Part shown: one piece after another, positions 11,786 through 54,395 of the stretch
Position numbering within the stretch: the first letter of the stretch is position 1
Layout of the letters: every line of letters begins with the position of its first letter
NCBI RefSeq assembly: GCF_016859285.1
Contig: NC_053402.1
Span: forward strand, 1,875,003-1,939,002
Direction: 5' to 3'
DNA: 64,000 nt
DNA from: Xiphias gladius
Taxonomy: Eukaryota > Chordata > Actinopteri > Istiophoriformes > Xiphiidae
Program-made: the position numbers and the translations under genes
Notes under the pieces: model-generated
What the model was told of the DNA's origin: nothing
The model's input: the letters and a program-made list of their open reading frames with translations, nothing else
Databases searched by the model: none

Positions 11786-12386
11786 TTTATTACAAATATG
11801 AATATTCAAACAGGTAATACAAGGTCCTCTGCACTCTTCAGTGGACATTTCTGCAGCAGGGAGGTATAGAACAAGATGGCTTCCTTTTCCCCCAAAAAAC
11901 CTGTGTAAAGTAGAGTATCTCCTTTAGCTTCCGCTCTGCAAGAATTAAGAACAACTCAACTGAAATACAATACTCTCCCACAGGATTGAGTAATGAACAA
12001 TTTGCGTGTAGAGTCAAAAAATAAATTACGGATTATTGCTGGTTTTTACAGTCATGTAAAATTTCACTGTCATTTATTTCATAGACTGCAGGTATAAACA
12101 TCTCACAAATAATTAAAAATGAAACTGTATCCAGTACAGTTTAGTTTTTAATTATTCACTGAATGTAAAGATGTTACTTTCTGATGACTGTGCATGAAGC
12201 CAGCATTGTGCCTGCACACGTGTAGTCTGCATAGTGTTGTTACTGTAGGGGGAAGAAAGAAGCTACTTAAGACAAGAGAAACCCACCACGGAGGATGGGC
12301 CTTGCTCTCAGGAACTGTCAGGCACTGTCAGGCACTGAATCATGAAGAAGTGCTTGCAGAACTCAGACAGCTCTGCTATGGTGGGT
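11786..12386 (-). other. clpp 3' untranslated region (inferred)
   Basis: Sequence downstream of the clpp stop on the minus strand. Two AATAAA hexamers on this strand, at 12073-12078 and 11786-11791, are candidate poly(A) signals. Which is used cannot be decided from sequence. Confidence 0.4.
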
Positions 12387-18384
<5,998 letters not shown>

Positions 18385-18619
18385 TTTGAAATCTTTTAGG
18401 TTTCACTCCCCCTCTGTGTGACCCCCAGCTGCTCCGGAACCAACTTCAATTCGACCTTTGAACCGCCGACTCTCCGATTATCCAATTTGTCTCGTTAGCG
18501 CCACCTAACGGTAACTACCAATATCGACAAAAAGATATAATTGAAAAATAAATAGCTTATGTGAAACATCGACAGAGGAAAGGGCTGAATTGTGTCCCCA
18601 GTAGAAAAACAAAGGCAAA

Positions 18620-20815
18620 GTTAAAAAAAAAAGAGTGTAAACTGAAGAAAATGATATTATTATTGAAGACCAAAAGCAGATTAATGATGAAATCTGGATC
18701 TTCTATAGAAATCAAATTTCCAAAAATTAGAATGTGACTTCCTTCCTGAAACAGTCAAAGACAACATAAAATCACTAAACAAGCAGGATAAGAAAATATT
18801 AGAAGGGCACTTGACTATATCACAAATTGAAATTGCATTGAGGCAGGTGAAAAGTGGAAAATCCCCAGGAATTGACGGTTCAACATCAGAATTTTACAAA
18901 GGCTTTTAGAATAACATTATAGACATGTTACATAAAGCTTTTATGGATGTATAGGAAAGGACGTTTATCCCTCACAATGAAAACAGGGTTACACACTAAC
19001 TAACCCTTCTCCTAAACAAAATAAGCATTTCATGAAACTCAATAACTGTTTGAATCTGAACAAATGTGAACTAATAACACTGTATCCTTGTACAGGTGCT
19101 TATATAATGTCCATTCCTGTTAAGCATGAGGTGAAATATTTAAGCATTAATGCAATTGAAGACGTAAATTAAAGGGAAAAAACAATAATGAAAACAGAGA
19201 ATATGAAAAAAAGTCCTGAAATCATTGGCTTAGGAGAAACCTCTCCATTTTGGGTTGTAACCTACTGTCCAAAGCTGAGGGAATGTCAACATTGATTTAT
19301 CCATGCCACTCTTTGTATGTTGCTCCTCAGAACACCAAAAAGGCCAACTCTGGAATATACAGTTTTATATGGAGGAACAAAACACACTATCTTAAATAAA
19401 TCACAACTGGTCAAAGAATATAATAAGGCTGGTTAAAAAAACACTGACTTGGAATCAGGGGTAGGAGTGTTCAAAATAAATAGGGTAAAAGCCTTTATGT
19501 CACAGACTGAGTCAATATGGTTTCACATCGCCAGAAACTTTTTTTTTCCGTTATTTTGAAATTACAAAATTGCCCTTGTAGTTGGCAAAATTTCATAGAC
19601 AAATGTTGTAATATGGGAAGACAATATTTACTCATAATTGCACTCCCCATGGTTCCACCTTTTGGAACAACAGAACATTACAATTGATAGGAAAACCTTA
19701 TTCAATCAGAAAGTCCCCATGGTGCACCTGATACAAGACACACTCTCACGCACAAATGTACAGATAGTCATCCCAGATTCACAGATTGGCCAAATTCTTA
19801 TCAGTCACTGAAGTGCAATAACAAAACTATCAAGATAATTCCATGTGTAAATTATAACAATTATACAAGACACACAAACATCAGAATAAGTGACAATAAT
19901 GTAACAATCGTGGATAAATATTCCAAATATTTAAAATGGGCAATTTCTCCAAAGGTCAAAGAATTAGAGTTTAAAATGATTCAAGGATATTGTCCAGAAG
20001 CAGAAACGCTAGGAAATAGATCTGGATTTGAGGTTGACCCCTGTTGTTTCTGTCTCGAAGAACCTGAAACTCCTGAACGTCTTTTCTATCCATGTCCAGT
20101 GACGATCATGAACCTTAATAACTGGCAAGGTATTAAAATGGAAAAACAGCACAGCATTTGACACACGCCAGATTCTAATACACAAATATAAGCTCTCCAA
20201 AGAAATATCTGATATGGTCAATATTATCATAATTATGGGTAAATATCACATTAATTCATGTAGATGGAAAATTAGAAACACTAACTAACTTGGTTTGGAA
20301 ATATAATAATATATAATATTATTATTAATATAATAATTATTTTTCTTCTCTACAAATATTAGCTGATACTCACCAGTCAGTACAAAAAATGGTCATACTA
20401 GGTCACAACGTCTGGCGTTTTGACCAAGATGGATTGTTTTTGTTTTGCATTTTTTACTCGTGTCATCGGCTCTGCCACGCGGGTCATCTGTGTGATGTGT
20501 TGATAGGGTCTCAAGATATAAGTCATTTGTGGTACAATGGTATGTTCAGCTGTGGACACAAATCGAGTTGAGGACTCTTACATTGACTGCTAGAATGTGA
20601 AGAAGCCCTGCCTTAAGTATATTTATGTTATTATGTACTTGTACTATTATTTTATTTTATTCGTATATATCTGTGTATCTGTTTTCATTCATTGTCAATA
20701 TAGCCTCGCTCTTTTGAATCTGTTTATATTGTTTTGAGGAATCCAAAATCTGTATTGCTACTGGAAATTGTATTTTGCTGAATTGTTGTAAATAAAATTT
20801 TTAAAAAAGAAAAAA
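18620..20815 (+). mobile_element. L1-type LINE ORF2 3' remnant
   Basis: Plus-strand text includes EIALRQVKSGKSPGIDGSTS then EFYKGF (the start of an L1 reverse transcriptase, about 18828-18908). It also includes YTVLYGGTKHT, KAFMSQTESIWFH and, at 19910-20100, KYLKWAISPKVKELEFKMIQ with DPCCFCLEEPETPERLFYPC, a C-terminal cysteine region. Large internal pieces are missing, including the FADD active-site segment, and stops are frequent. It ends near AATAAAATTTTTAAAAAAG at about 20795-20815, a likely LINE 3' end. It lies between clpp and the gamma-subunit gene. Confidence 0.75.
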
Positions 20816-21764
20816 ATATATTTCTATTACTTTAGAATATTAAAATACTCAGTGGATCACAGAATAGAGCATGTAAGGTAGAAATCCTCCACAGAACAGC
20901 TCCTAAATTCCAGCAAATAAATAGCTAAATAAAAAAATAAAAAAACAGCACAGACAATACACAGTCATGTAGATCCCCTGCTGCTTTCCAGCTGCAGTTT
21001 AAATCCACAGTCCTGGATGAGATTTAAAAGCAGAAAGAATAGCTGTTCAGAGTGGATTTTGTTCTTAACTTTTAAAACCTCCACTATACATTTGTGACAA
21101 TGTGGACTCCGCACGTTGTTGCTAACTGAATTCCCAGGACTATAGAGAGTCAGGCTGTGCGCAGAGTTGAAAACGTGTCTTCGGACAGTTTGGGTCAACT
21201 TATTCCTACAGTTACTAACTACTTTTCAGCAGATTCAATAAAAAGCAAAAACTGCGTCAAATAATGCAGTAGCACAGCAGATCTGCGGCCACTGCCTGAT
21301 TATTATGGTTCTAGACATCTGAGTAATGTAAACCCATTTAATTATTGCCATTCACTCTTAACCAGCTGTTCTCGGAGTAAAACATTCATGTTGATGTTGA
21401 TGTGATTTCTGGTGGATTTTGTGAGTCCATTTATTCAAGTACTGTACTGAAGTAGGGTTTTGAAGTGCATGTACCATATTGGAATATTTCCCTTTCTCTG
21501 CGTCTGCTTTGCACTTCGGCTCCACCGCAGCGAATTCTGCCTCCGCCAATAGAAGCGACTTCATTGAATCCGATCAACAACCCACTATGTCCTCTGGCGC
21601 AGCCCGTGAGTCGGTGTGGGCGTGGGGAGTTGGAAAAGTGAACGAATGGGCTTTTTTTCTTATTTTGAAAGTTTTGACCGGAAGATATGTTTTATTACAG
21701 CCTAGAAGTGAGCGATCGGGGCAACGAACTGCTTGGTCAGTTTCTCTGTTATTTTGACTCAGTC
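20816..21764. other. Intergenic and 5' region of the gamma-subunit gene
   Basis: AT-rich to about 21350, then GC-richer with CpGs from about 21500. A TTTTATTACAG at 21698-21708 could be a splice acceptor for a 5' untranslated exon starting 21709. No coding exon recognised. Confidence 0.35.
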
Positions 21765-23982
<2,218 letters not shown>

Positions 23983-25384
23983 GGAGTGAGTGTTCCTCAA
24001 TTCTCTTTGCCTGAATTGACCAGTTATTTTTTTTATATTCAAAAATTATTTTCTTTTTTCCCCTCTGATTCTTTTTCTACTGTACCTCTTGAAACTGCCG
24101 AACAATGAACGTGCTGTCTTTTAGAGCATAAGACACATCCCTTAAAGCAAATTTGATTTCTTGTCTTTTTAGGACGGAAGGAGTGAAAAACACTCAGATG
24201 CCTCATCATTCCGATGTGGGTTTCTGTCATGTGCCCCACTGCCTATGAAGATAAAGAAGTCAAGACCATTCATACACTCTCTCTCTCTCTCTCTCTCTCT
24301 CTATCACACATACATCCTTGTTGGTATTTCAATTATATTTAGTACTATGTGTTTGTCTGTGCTTTAATAATGCAAGCTATTACTGGTTTCATTTTTTTCT
24401 GTGTTCAGGATTCAGGGGTTTATACTATGGTAGGTTTACACAACAAACCTTAATGCCAGTATGGAAACCTGATACACTCCTATAGTTGATGGATAATTTC
24501 TGATCTTGTTGCTCGCAGAGTGAACACATGGTCCAGTTCATACAGTTCAAACAATCTCTCTCAACGTCTGTGCAATTTTATAAATCACCATTAAAAGTTA
24601 CCATCTGCCTGTTTTTGTCATCTGTGACTGAAGCTGTATCTTCCATCTTCTGCTATATCTATTACATTAAATATACCAAACATTACTGATGAAAAATGAT
24701 TTCACTTGAGGAAATGGGTTTAAATGACACTTGTGTTTATGACTTTCTGGTAAAATAAGGGCACATAAATTATCTTTTTTTAAAGTTGGAATTCAAGTGC
24801 TTTTACAATCAAAAGCTGAATAGCTGACAGTTGGGATCAGAAGCAACTGAAAGAGACAAAAAGAAAAAAAACCAAAAGAAAAACTAGATTCCTGTTAGAC
24901 ATAATGCAGCATAATGCTTTACAATGAACACAATTCATAGTGTCGTGCTATTAAACCTGCAAACTTATCTATTTATCTATCTATCTATCAGTGTGTGTAT
25001 TTTTATATAATATAATCACACATTAAATTATTACCACAAAAACTATCCTTTTTTGGTTCTTTGCTGGTTTTCTTCTGGTGGGATGTTATTCACTAATAGG
25101 ATTGGGGATTCTTTTCTCATGTTTTATGACATTGTCATACTTACTGTTACTGTTGTAATACTGCTTTTGCACTGTATTGCTCTAAGCAATTTGTTTTTGA
25201 CTGACTGTGATATAGCTTTCTCATATACGCATAGCTTTGGTTTTTGAGGTACCCATTTCTGAGATTTCTGCCTGCACCCAAATATAAAGGACGTGAATTT
25301 CATTTGTGGTTCTCGCAGCATTTGGAGAAAAGCCAGGAATGAATCCAGGAAATTATTTCAGATTTTAAAATGAAAATCTTTGAG
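23983..25384. other. Gamma-subunit 3' UTR and intergenic sequence before carm1
   Basis: Non-coding. An ATTAAA at about 24664 is the only reasonable poly(A)-signal candidate noted. Includes short TC and ATCT simple repeats (24275-24303, about 24968-24990). Confidence 0.35.
24275..24303. repeat. (TC)n microsatellite
   Basis: About 14 CT units downstream of the gamma-subunit gene. Confidence 0.9.
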
Positions 25385-25564
25385 AGCCCCTGGATTGTAC
25401 GCAGTCGTGACATATGCCAGCTGTGTTTACACAATACCCGCTTTAACCCTCCTGGTGGCGCTGTTGGAGCGGCTTATCACGTTAATGCTCAGCCTGCCTC
25501 CGGCAGAGAGCAGTGCGTGGTTGGATGTGAGCGCCACCGACCTGTCTCGACTTCCAGATCGAAG
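25385..25564 (+). promoter_or_regulatory. carm1 promoter / 5' UTR region
   Basis: GC-richer, CpG-containing sequence immediately before the carm1 ATG; CpGs continue into exon 1 and to about 25870. No TATA box was identified close by. The start codon context is GAAGATGG, with A at -3 and G at +4. The transcription start itself cannot be placed. Confidence 0.4.
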
Positions 25565-47565
<22,001 letters not shown>

Positions 47566-50500
47566 GACGAGGACGTTGCGAAGACCTCTTCAACCTCCCA
47601 GCCCCCGCATGACAAGAGATCCCCTGCCCCTCCCAGTGGAGCCCCTCAGTCTGCCACCCCTCCACCCCTCAACCCTGACTGATCCACCATCCGCAGCCAA
47701 AACCGATATACCAAAACCAGTGCTGTGCTGGCACTTCCTCCCATTGTTCGTCATCCACATTCTACTCTGTTCAGTCCATCACTATATGAACGATACGAAC
47801 GGTCAAACGCTCTCTTATCCGTCCAGACTCTTGTCTTGCTAACAGCCGAAACCTCCCTTTCCTTCTCTCCTTCTTGGATTCATTTGGACTGCAACAAATG
47901 CACAGCTGAGATGCACAGCAGTTATCATCTGTCCCTTTCCTTAGTTTTCACCCTCTTACTGTATCAATCCCTCCACTCCCCTTCTTTTTTATATCATGAT
48001 GACCCCAAAGTTTTTCCCCAAAACCTTCCCTCCCTAAGAATCTACTTGTTGCCAGATACCAGCATCAGTCCGTTCCCACAATTCTCCACATCTCAATACC
48101 AGATCTACACTGAAGCTTTTCATTCGTGTAGTAGGACACCGTTATCATCATCAACACGCATCTCTGAGCTACCATCTTGGCTTTTCATATCGGATACAAT
48201 CTTGAAAACCTCTCCGCACTTCTCTCAAAAGACTGACTCATGCCAGACAAAATGGTTCCTTTTAAAGTATCCTTTATTTTCCCTGTTTACCTTTTGTGGA
48301 TAATTTGTTTTTAGGCAGATATATCAGAAAACTGAAGTTATCTACATACCTAGGCACCCTAAGGAGTGTGTGGGGAAATATGTTTTTTTGGGTGACTTGG
48401 ACATGTTAAACATCTAAGTTCCTCTCATTACCCAATGTGTGGTTGTACGTTAAAGCAGTGGTGTTGATGCATTCCACTAAGGTTCACACATACATCAATT
48501 TTTGGGAGAACCCTGGTCACCTTCCATGCTTAGTGATGAGATAAATAGGCACAGGAATCATCTGTCTGCCTGCTGTAGAAAATCTAAACACTGAGATGAA
48601 AGAAGCTATAAAACTCGGTTAATCTGAGGAGAGCTGTAGCGTTGAGAGAAAATTCTTTTACTTTATCACTACGAGTGACACCTGCTAAGGTACACAGTCA
48701 TTTGGTCCATTGTTAATATAAAGATATTGATTAGTGCAGCTTTTAAATGTACTTGTACATCCAGACCTGTGATGTGGTTAGCCTGTCCTAGCTGGAAACA
48801 GGGAGAAGTGGTCTCTCCCCATCTCTATCCAAAAATTCTAAAGCTGTTGTAGTTTATTTCTTTATATATTTAATATGTGGAAAAGAAACTTTAAAAATTA
48901 CAGCATGTTCGGAGCAGTTGTGTTGGAGGCATTTCTTGACCAACAACAGCTGGGTTCAAGGTCAGCAGCGCCTCACAAGTCCTGTCTTCATACACGTCGT
49001 AGGGTTGCCAGGTTTGAGCACCGTACTAAGTGAACAAAATGGCAGGCGACACTTTTTATCAACTCCTACAACCAATTTAAAAAAAGGACTTCCTCGAAGG
49101 TGTATTTTGTCTGATTTTTGACAGAGCTAGGCAAAGTTTCTTGTCCTACCAATAAACTCGAGATATCTCTGTACTGCACACACTGAAAATTTAATTCATT
49201 CATTAAATTTCATTGTGTCAGTGTGTCTTTTAGTCACCTGACTGGGATTTAGTCATCTGAATGGGTTTGGATTTGACAGCAGACAAGCATATTTCCTGAA
49301 ATGCTGGAAGTAGGGTTAAGGCCACAGAATGATTAAAGTGTGTTGTAAGATTGCATTTAAAGGAACAAGTGTCTATAACCGTTCTGAACGGCCACACTCG
49401 CCATAGCCGCCTCATGGCTGCATCCCGGTGTCTCCCTGATCTCTCTCAACAAACTCTGTGTCTTTGCAGTCTCAATGCAATGAATTGTACAGCACTGTCT
49501 CACTCTTCTTAAAAGCATTCTTGGTGTTGCCCTTTGTTATACACAAAAAGTGACAGTAGTAGTTGTGTGGATGAAGAATGCAACCTTGAGAGAGAAGTTC
49601 AAACCCTACTTTCCATGGAAGATGACTAATAGGAAAGTCCCCCCAAAACTTGTTGTTTTTGTTCATGCTAGAACACTTGAGTCCGGTAAACCTAAAACAA
49701 GCCTTCTGCTGCTCCCAGTGCCCTCCCTCTTCACTTAGTATCCATTTTTAGCTGAGAGGACTCCTCCCCACCTAGTCATGTACAGATTACTCCAGCAGTT
49801 GGAGGAAGAAGACTTGGAGAACGAACCCGTAAGGACCAATAAGCCAGGTGGCAGCCCAGAGGCTGCTAGAGTGAGAGAAACTGTGGATTGGCAGCGTCCT
49901 AGTTCACATCCTTGCTTTCTTACCCTGCATTTCTTCCCAACCTCCTTGACTGTGAGACTGTCACAGAGACTTCAGTGTTGAGGCATGGGAGACTGGGCCT
50001 GTCCACCCACCTCCCTCCTTGTCTGTTCACTATATATGACCGCCAGCATATCATGCCCCCAACACCCTCGTCCCCTTTTATTAGTCAAGGAGAGAAAGAC
50101 TGACACGTGTATGCATAGCTTCCAGTGTCACAACTACTGGACTTGGTTCATTTGGAATTTATGAGTTAGCAAGTTTTAAGAGAGCTGAGAAAAAATGTCT
50201 CTTTGTAGGATTAACCTTTTTTTGTTGTCTTTATTTTTTCTGTCACAAAAAAAAACAACAATTAAAAAAAAAGAGAGCAAATTAAATGTGGTGGAGATGT
50301 TCCAAAACCCATCAAGGAATCAGGTGTTATACTTTAGTTTGTTCCCTCTTGTTTGTGAAATAGACTGTGTACAGGCCAGATGTTTGACATATGTTAGCCT
50401 GTAGCCATGCCGTCCCTTTATATCATGGAATCATTGCTGTGTGGAGTCAATAGTGGCGTCCACTTTTATCATGGAAAAGTGTATTAGGAAGACTGTGTGT

Positions 50501-50960
50501 CATGTTCTGTTATTTCTGTGTTGACGAAGCAGTAATAACACCTTTCCCACTGTCTGACATCGACTCTTCTGCTCCAGACACAGCCAGCGAAAGTCTGCCC
50601 TGAATGCTGCGGCGAGCATTTTCTCCGTCCAGAACATAGCGGTTGCAATTCTTCAGTCCTAAATGAACTCAGTTTCAGCCTTCATGTTGTGCACCAAGTG
50701 CTTGGGTATGTTAGTTGCTGATGGCTTCAACTCAACACCTTTTGATATAACTCTTTAAATCATAAGCTGTTCATTTTGCATCAACAAGTGGAAACTACTA
50801 ATACCAAGTAAAACAGAGTGGAGTAGTTGGATTGGGAACAGAATTAGAAACACTTGTAATACTGTATAATACAAGTTCTTGGACTTGCTTTTCATTCTCA
50901 TGTGAAATTGTTTTGAGGAGTTAAAGCAATTTCATATTTCACCCAAAAAGATGACATCTG
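47566..50960 (+). other. carm1 3' untranslated region (inferred) and downstream
   Basis: A repeat-poor stretch after the carm1 stop. A Pro/Ser-rich open frame follows the stop but shows no family. AATAAA at 49151-49156 is one poly(A) candidate; the true 3' end is unknown and may lie further on. Confidence 0.4.
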
Positions 50961-51195
50961 TGCAGATGCAGAACAGACCCTGAGGTCGCAATCGTCCGTT
51001 TCCGCCACAGGAGCTTTGCTGCACGCACAGCTATATCTTTAAAATGGGTGAATACAGAAAAGGTTAGGGATGAAAGAGTGTTATATTCTCAACTTTGCCG
51101 CCACACAATCCCCGGCCCAGGCTATGCACACAGCTGGCTACCCTACTGAGTTTCAGCCCATTGGTCACCTCCCTGACCAAGAAGGGTGACGAACG

Positions 51196-51675
51196 CTGCG
51201 TCCCAAATCCATGCTACATACTGATTCAGGTTTTAGTATGAAGGGGATTCACACTAGAATATAGGCAAACCAGATGGCATGCAAACTAAATACCGAAGAT
51301 TTTCTGGTGTGCCGTTAATGCACACTACTCTCCCACAATGCAGTGCTCAAAGGAGCTATTTACAGCTGGGAAAAAAAGGTGGATTGTGGTGAAAATATTG
51401 TAAACAAAAAATTAAATCCGAAGACATTTTTTAAAAAAATATCTATTAGTGAAATTTTATTGGCAGCGACATTCCAAAAGTCAGTTTAATTGACAACCAA
51501 TGTCACACGCGTTGTCATTTCCTGATGGTATAAAATGGTTAACTAAATTTTTTTTTTTTTTTTTTTTTTTCTGTTGTATACTAAACGCTAAAATGGACCA
51601 AAGGAAAGGACTGTAATGTCCAGTATGTAATGCATACTGTATACATTTAGTATGTAATATGGATTTGGGACAAAG
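51196..51675. mobile_element. Non-autonomous TIR element (MITE)
   Basis: Left end TGCGTCCCAAATCCATGCTA and reverse complement of the right end TTTGTCCCAAATCCATATTA are inverted repeats of about 25 bases (CCCAAATCCAT-TACATACT). The ~480-base interior is AT-rich and non-coding, with a poly-T run at 51548-51570. The TIR type suggests a cut-and-paste DNA element; the superfamily is not fixed. Confidence 0.75.
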
Positions 51676-51684
51676 CTGAAGAAT

Positions 51685-51925
51685 CTATGACCAGGCTAGC
51701 AGCTCTTTGAGGATATACAGTGATAATGTGTAGAAGGTAATGTTTTCCAAGTTCAGCTTAAATATAGTACAGCTGAGACTGACGGGAATGCCATTAGTTT
51801 AGCAGTCATCAATAAAATTATCTGTACCAAATTTCATGGCAGTCCGTACGATATTTATTGACATGTCTCAGTCTGGATCAAAGTGGAGGACCATTCGACT
51901 GACAACTGTCTGTTACTAGTTGACA
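51685..51925 (-). repeat. Dispersed teleost repeat, inverted partial copy of the 6350 family
   Basis: The reverse complement holds GACTGAGACATGTCAATAAA and a CCATGAAATTTGGTACAGA block, matching the ACTGAAATATCT and AAATTTTGTCCAGACAT blocks at 6360-6420. Confidence 0.55.
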
Positions 51926-52079
51926 GTTTAACATTTTTTGATATAGGTGTAGGTACCTGAGTTTTGGTACCAATACCAAAAAGATACTTTTTTGTTACCT
52001 TCCCTTGAGAGTTAAAAACATGTTTTTCTACAATACCCTTTTATCATTTCACAAAAAAAGCCAAAGTTATAAAATACTA

Positions 52080-52460
52080 ACAAATACTTTCACATTTTGG
52101 TAAAGTAGCTTTCTTGCCAAGACTAAGTTGAGAAGATCAGTGCCACTCTGTATATGAAGCTAAAGATAGCAGTCGGTTCACTCAGCTTAGCATGAAGATC
52201 GGAGCTGGGGAAAAAGCTACACTGCTTCTGTCCAAAGGTGACAAATCCTGCTACCCAGCACCTCTAAAGTTCACTAGTTAACACATTACATCTCATTTGT
52301 TTAATTTGTACAAAAAAATGTAGTGTGTTTTGGTTTGTTGAAAGGGTCATGCGCCACACTAGTTCTTGGCCAGTTTATTGTAGTTACCTTCCTGTGGTTT
52401 TCTTACTCTAAACAAATTTCCCAAAATTTTGAACTAATCCTTTAAATGTTTAAATTTTCA
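52080..52460 (-). repeat. Dispersed MITE-like repeat, inverted copy 3
   Basis: On the minus strand it aligns with 43945-44245 over the GTTAATTAG-type start, the CTAAGCTGAGT block and the AGTGGCACTGATCTTCTCA block. On the plus strand the TCTGTCCAAAGGTGACAAAT and CAGCACCTCTAAAGTTCACT blocks of the same family are well preserved. Confidence 0.7.
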
Positions 52461-52599
52461 CTTAAATTTAATGTTTCTATTCTGACTTTGCAGCTGCTTT
52501 TAGCCTAGTTTGTCGCTGTTTTGGAGCACTTAACTCAGACTTTGCTCAGATTGAGTCAAATGCATCATAAATCATTCACCTGATCTCAATCCGGCTGAG

Positions 52600-52830
52600 C
52601 AGCAGTCCACGTGGTGAAGACCAGACTAAAGGTGGAGAGACCCCACAACAACAAGACCTGAAGGAGGCTGCAGTGAAGCTCTGGGAGAGCATCACCAGGG
52701 ATGATGCAAAGAATCTGCTGGTGTCTGTGGGTCAGAAACTTCAGGCAGTCACTGACTGCAGAGGATTATCCACTAAATATTAAAAAAAAATGTTTTACTT
52801 CATATATATCTGTCCAATTACTTCTGAATC
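52600..52830 (+). mobile_element. 3' fragment of a Tc1-like transposon
   Basis: Contains the end of the transposase gene (CTTCAGGCAGTCACTGACTG, GGATTATCCACTAAATATTA) followed by TGTCCAATTACTTCTGAATC. Each piece has a close match in the end of the neighbouring element at 54100-54200. The rest of this copy is missing. Confidence 0.75.
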
Positions 52831-52984
52831 CCTAAACTTTGGCTGCTATGTGCTAAAATGGGTAAATCTCCCAGAAAGTTCTTTCTACATTGATACAAAG
52901 CTGAGACTTGGCCCATTAATGTAGTCGCCATTATTTTAGATGGAATGTGCTGAAGAACCGAAAACCATGTAACTGTAATAATGT

Positions 52985-54395
52985 AATTGAAATGAAGCCA
53001 TCAACATGTTTGAAGTGTAGACTTTCAGCTTTCAAGGGGTTTAACAAAAATATCACTAACAGTTTTTATACATAGTTCCACATTTTCAGAGGCTCAAAAG
53101 TAATTGGACAATTGATTGACAATCAGTTTCATGGCCAGGTGTGGCCTGTTCCCTTGTTATTTCATGACAAAGACATGTCGATGCAAATGAAGGAGGCCGT
53201 CATTAGGCTGAAAAAACTAATCAAACCTATCAGACAGATGGCAGAAACGTTAGGACTGGCTGAATCGACAATTCGGTTCATTCTCAAAAAGAAGAAATGC
53301 CGTGGTGAGCTCAGCAGCACCAAAAGGCCCAAAGATCACAGAACAAAACTAAAGAGGATGATTGCAGAATTCTTTCCTTGGTGAAGAAAAACCCTTCACA
53401 ACATCTGGCCAGGTCAAGAACACTCTGGAGGAGTTAGGTGTATCATTGTCAAAGTCTACAATCAACAGATCACAAGGTGCAAACCACTGGTAACACTCAA
53501 GAACAGAAAGGCCAGATTAGACTTTTTCAGAAAACATCTAAAAATGCCTCCCTAGTTATTGAAGAAGATTCTTTGGACAGAGGAAACCCAGATTAACTTG
53601 TACCAGAATGATGGGAAGAGAAGAGTATGGAGAAGGAACGGAACAGATCGTGAGCCAAAGCCACGACATCATCTGTCAAACATGGTGGAGGCAGTGTTAT
53701 GGCTGCCAACTGAAATGGGCCACTGCTGTTTATTTATAATGTGACTGCTGACAGAAGTAGCAGGATGAATTCTGAAGTGTATAGGACTAAACTGTCTGCT
53801 CAAATTCAGCCAAATGCTGCAGGAATGATAGGATGGTGCTTGACAGTACAGATGGATAATGAACCAAAACATACTGCGAAAGCAACCTGAGACCTTCTCA
53901 AGGCAGAGAAATCGAAAATTCTTCAATGGCCAAGACAGTCACCTGACCTCAACCCAAGTGAGCAGGCTTTACTCACTGAAAAGAAAAAAAATGCGGGCAG
54001 AAAGAGCCACAAACAAGCAGCAACTGAAGGGGGCTGCACTAAAGACTTGACAAAGTGTCTCAACGGAGGAAACTCAGCATCTGATGTCCATTGGTTCCAG
54101 ACTTCAGGCAGTCATTGACTGCAAAGGATTTTCATCCAAGAATTAAAAATAATCACTATATTGATGATTATGTTGGTTTGTCCAATTACTTTTGAGCCTC
54201 TGAAAATGAGTGAATATGTATAAAAATGGCTGTAATTCCTAAACGGTTAATGTGATATTTTTGTTAAACCCCTTGAATTAAAGCTGAAACACTACACTTC
54301 AATCACATCTGGATGGTTTCATTTCAAATCCATTGTGGTGGTGTACAGAGGCAAAATTAAGATCGTGTCACTGTCCAAATACTTATGGACCCAAG
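52985..54395 (+). mobile_element. Tc1-like transposon with long terminal inverted repeats
   Basis: Left repeat 52985-53110 and right repeat about 54190-54340 are inverted copies: AAGGGGTTTAACAAAAATAT and CAGAGGCTCAAAAGTAATTG on the left recur complementary on the right. The transposase relic starts near 53175 with MQMKEAVIRLKKLIKPIRQM, then AETLGLAESTIRFILKKKK (helix-turn-helix), KARLDFFRKHLKMPP and KKILWTEETQINLYQNDGKR (first catalytic acidic region, WTEE where the family has WSDE). Stops and frameshifts make it inactive. The outer part of the left repeat is missing. Confidence 0.88.

Noticed and set aside
47725-48303. 192-codon open frame just after the carm1 stop
   Set aside because: Lies in the carm1 3' UTR, Ser/Leu-rich, overlaps nothing known and shows no domain; probably chance in pyrimidine-rich sequence.
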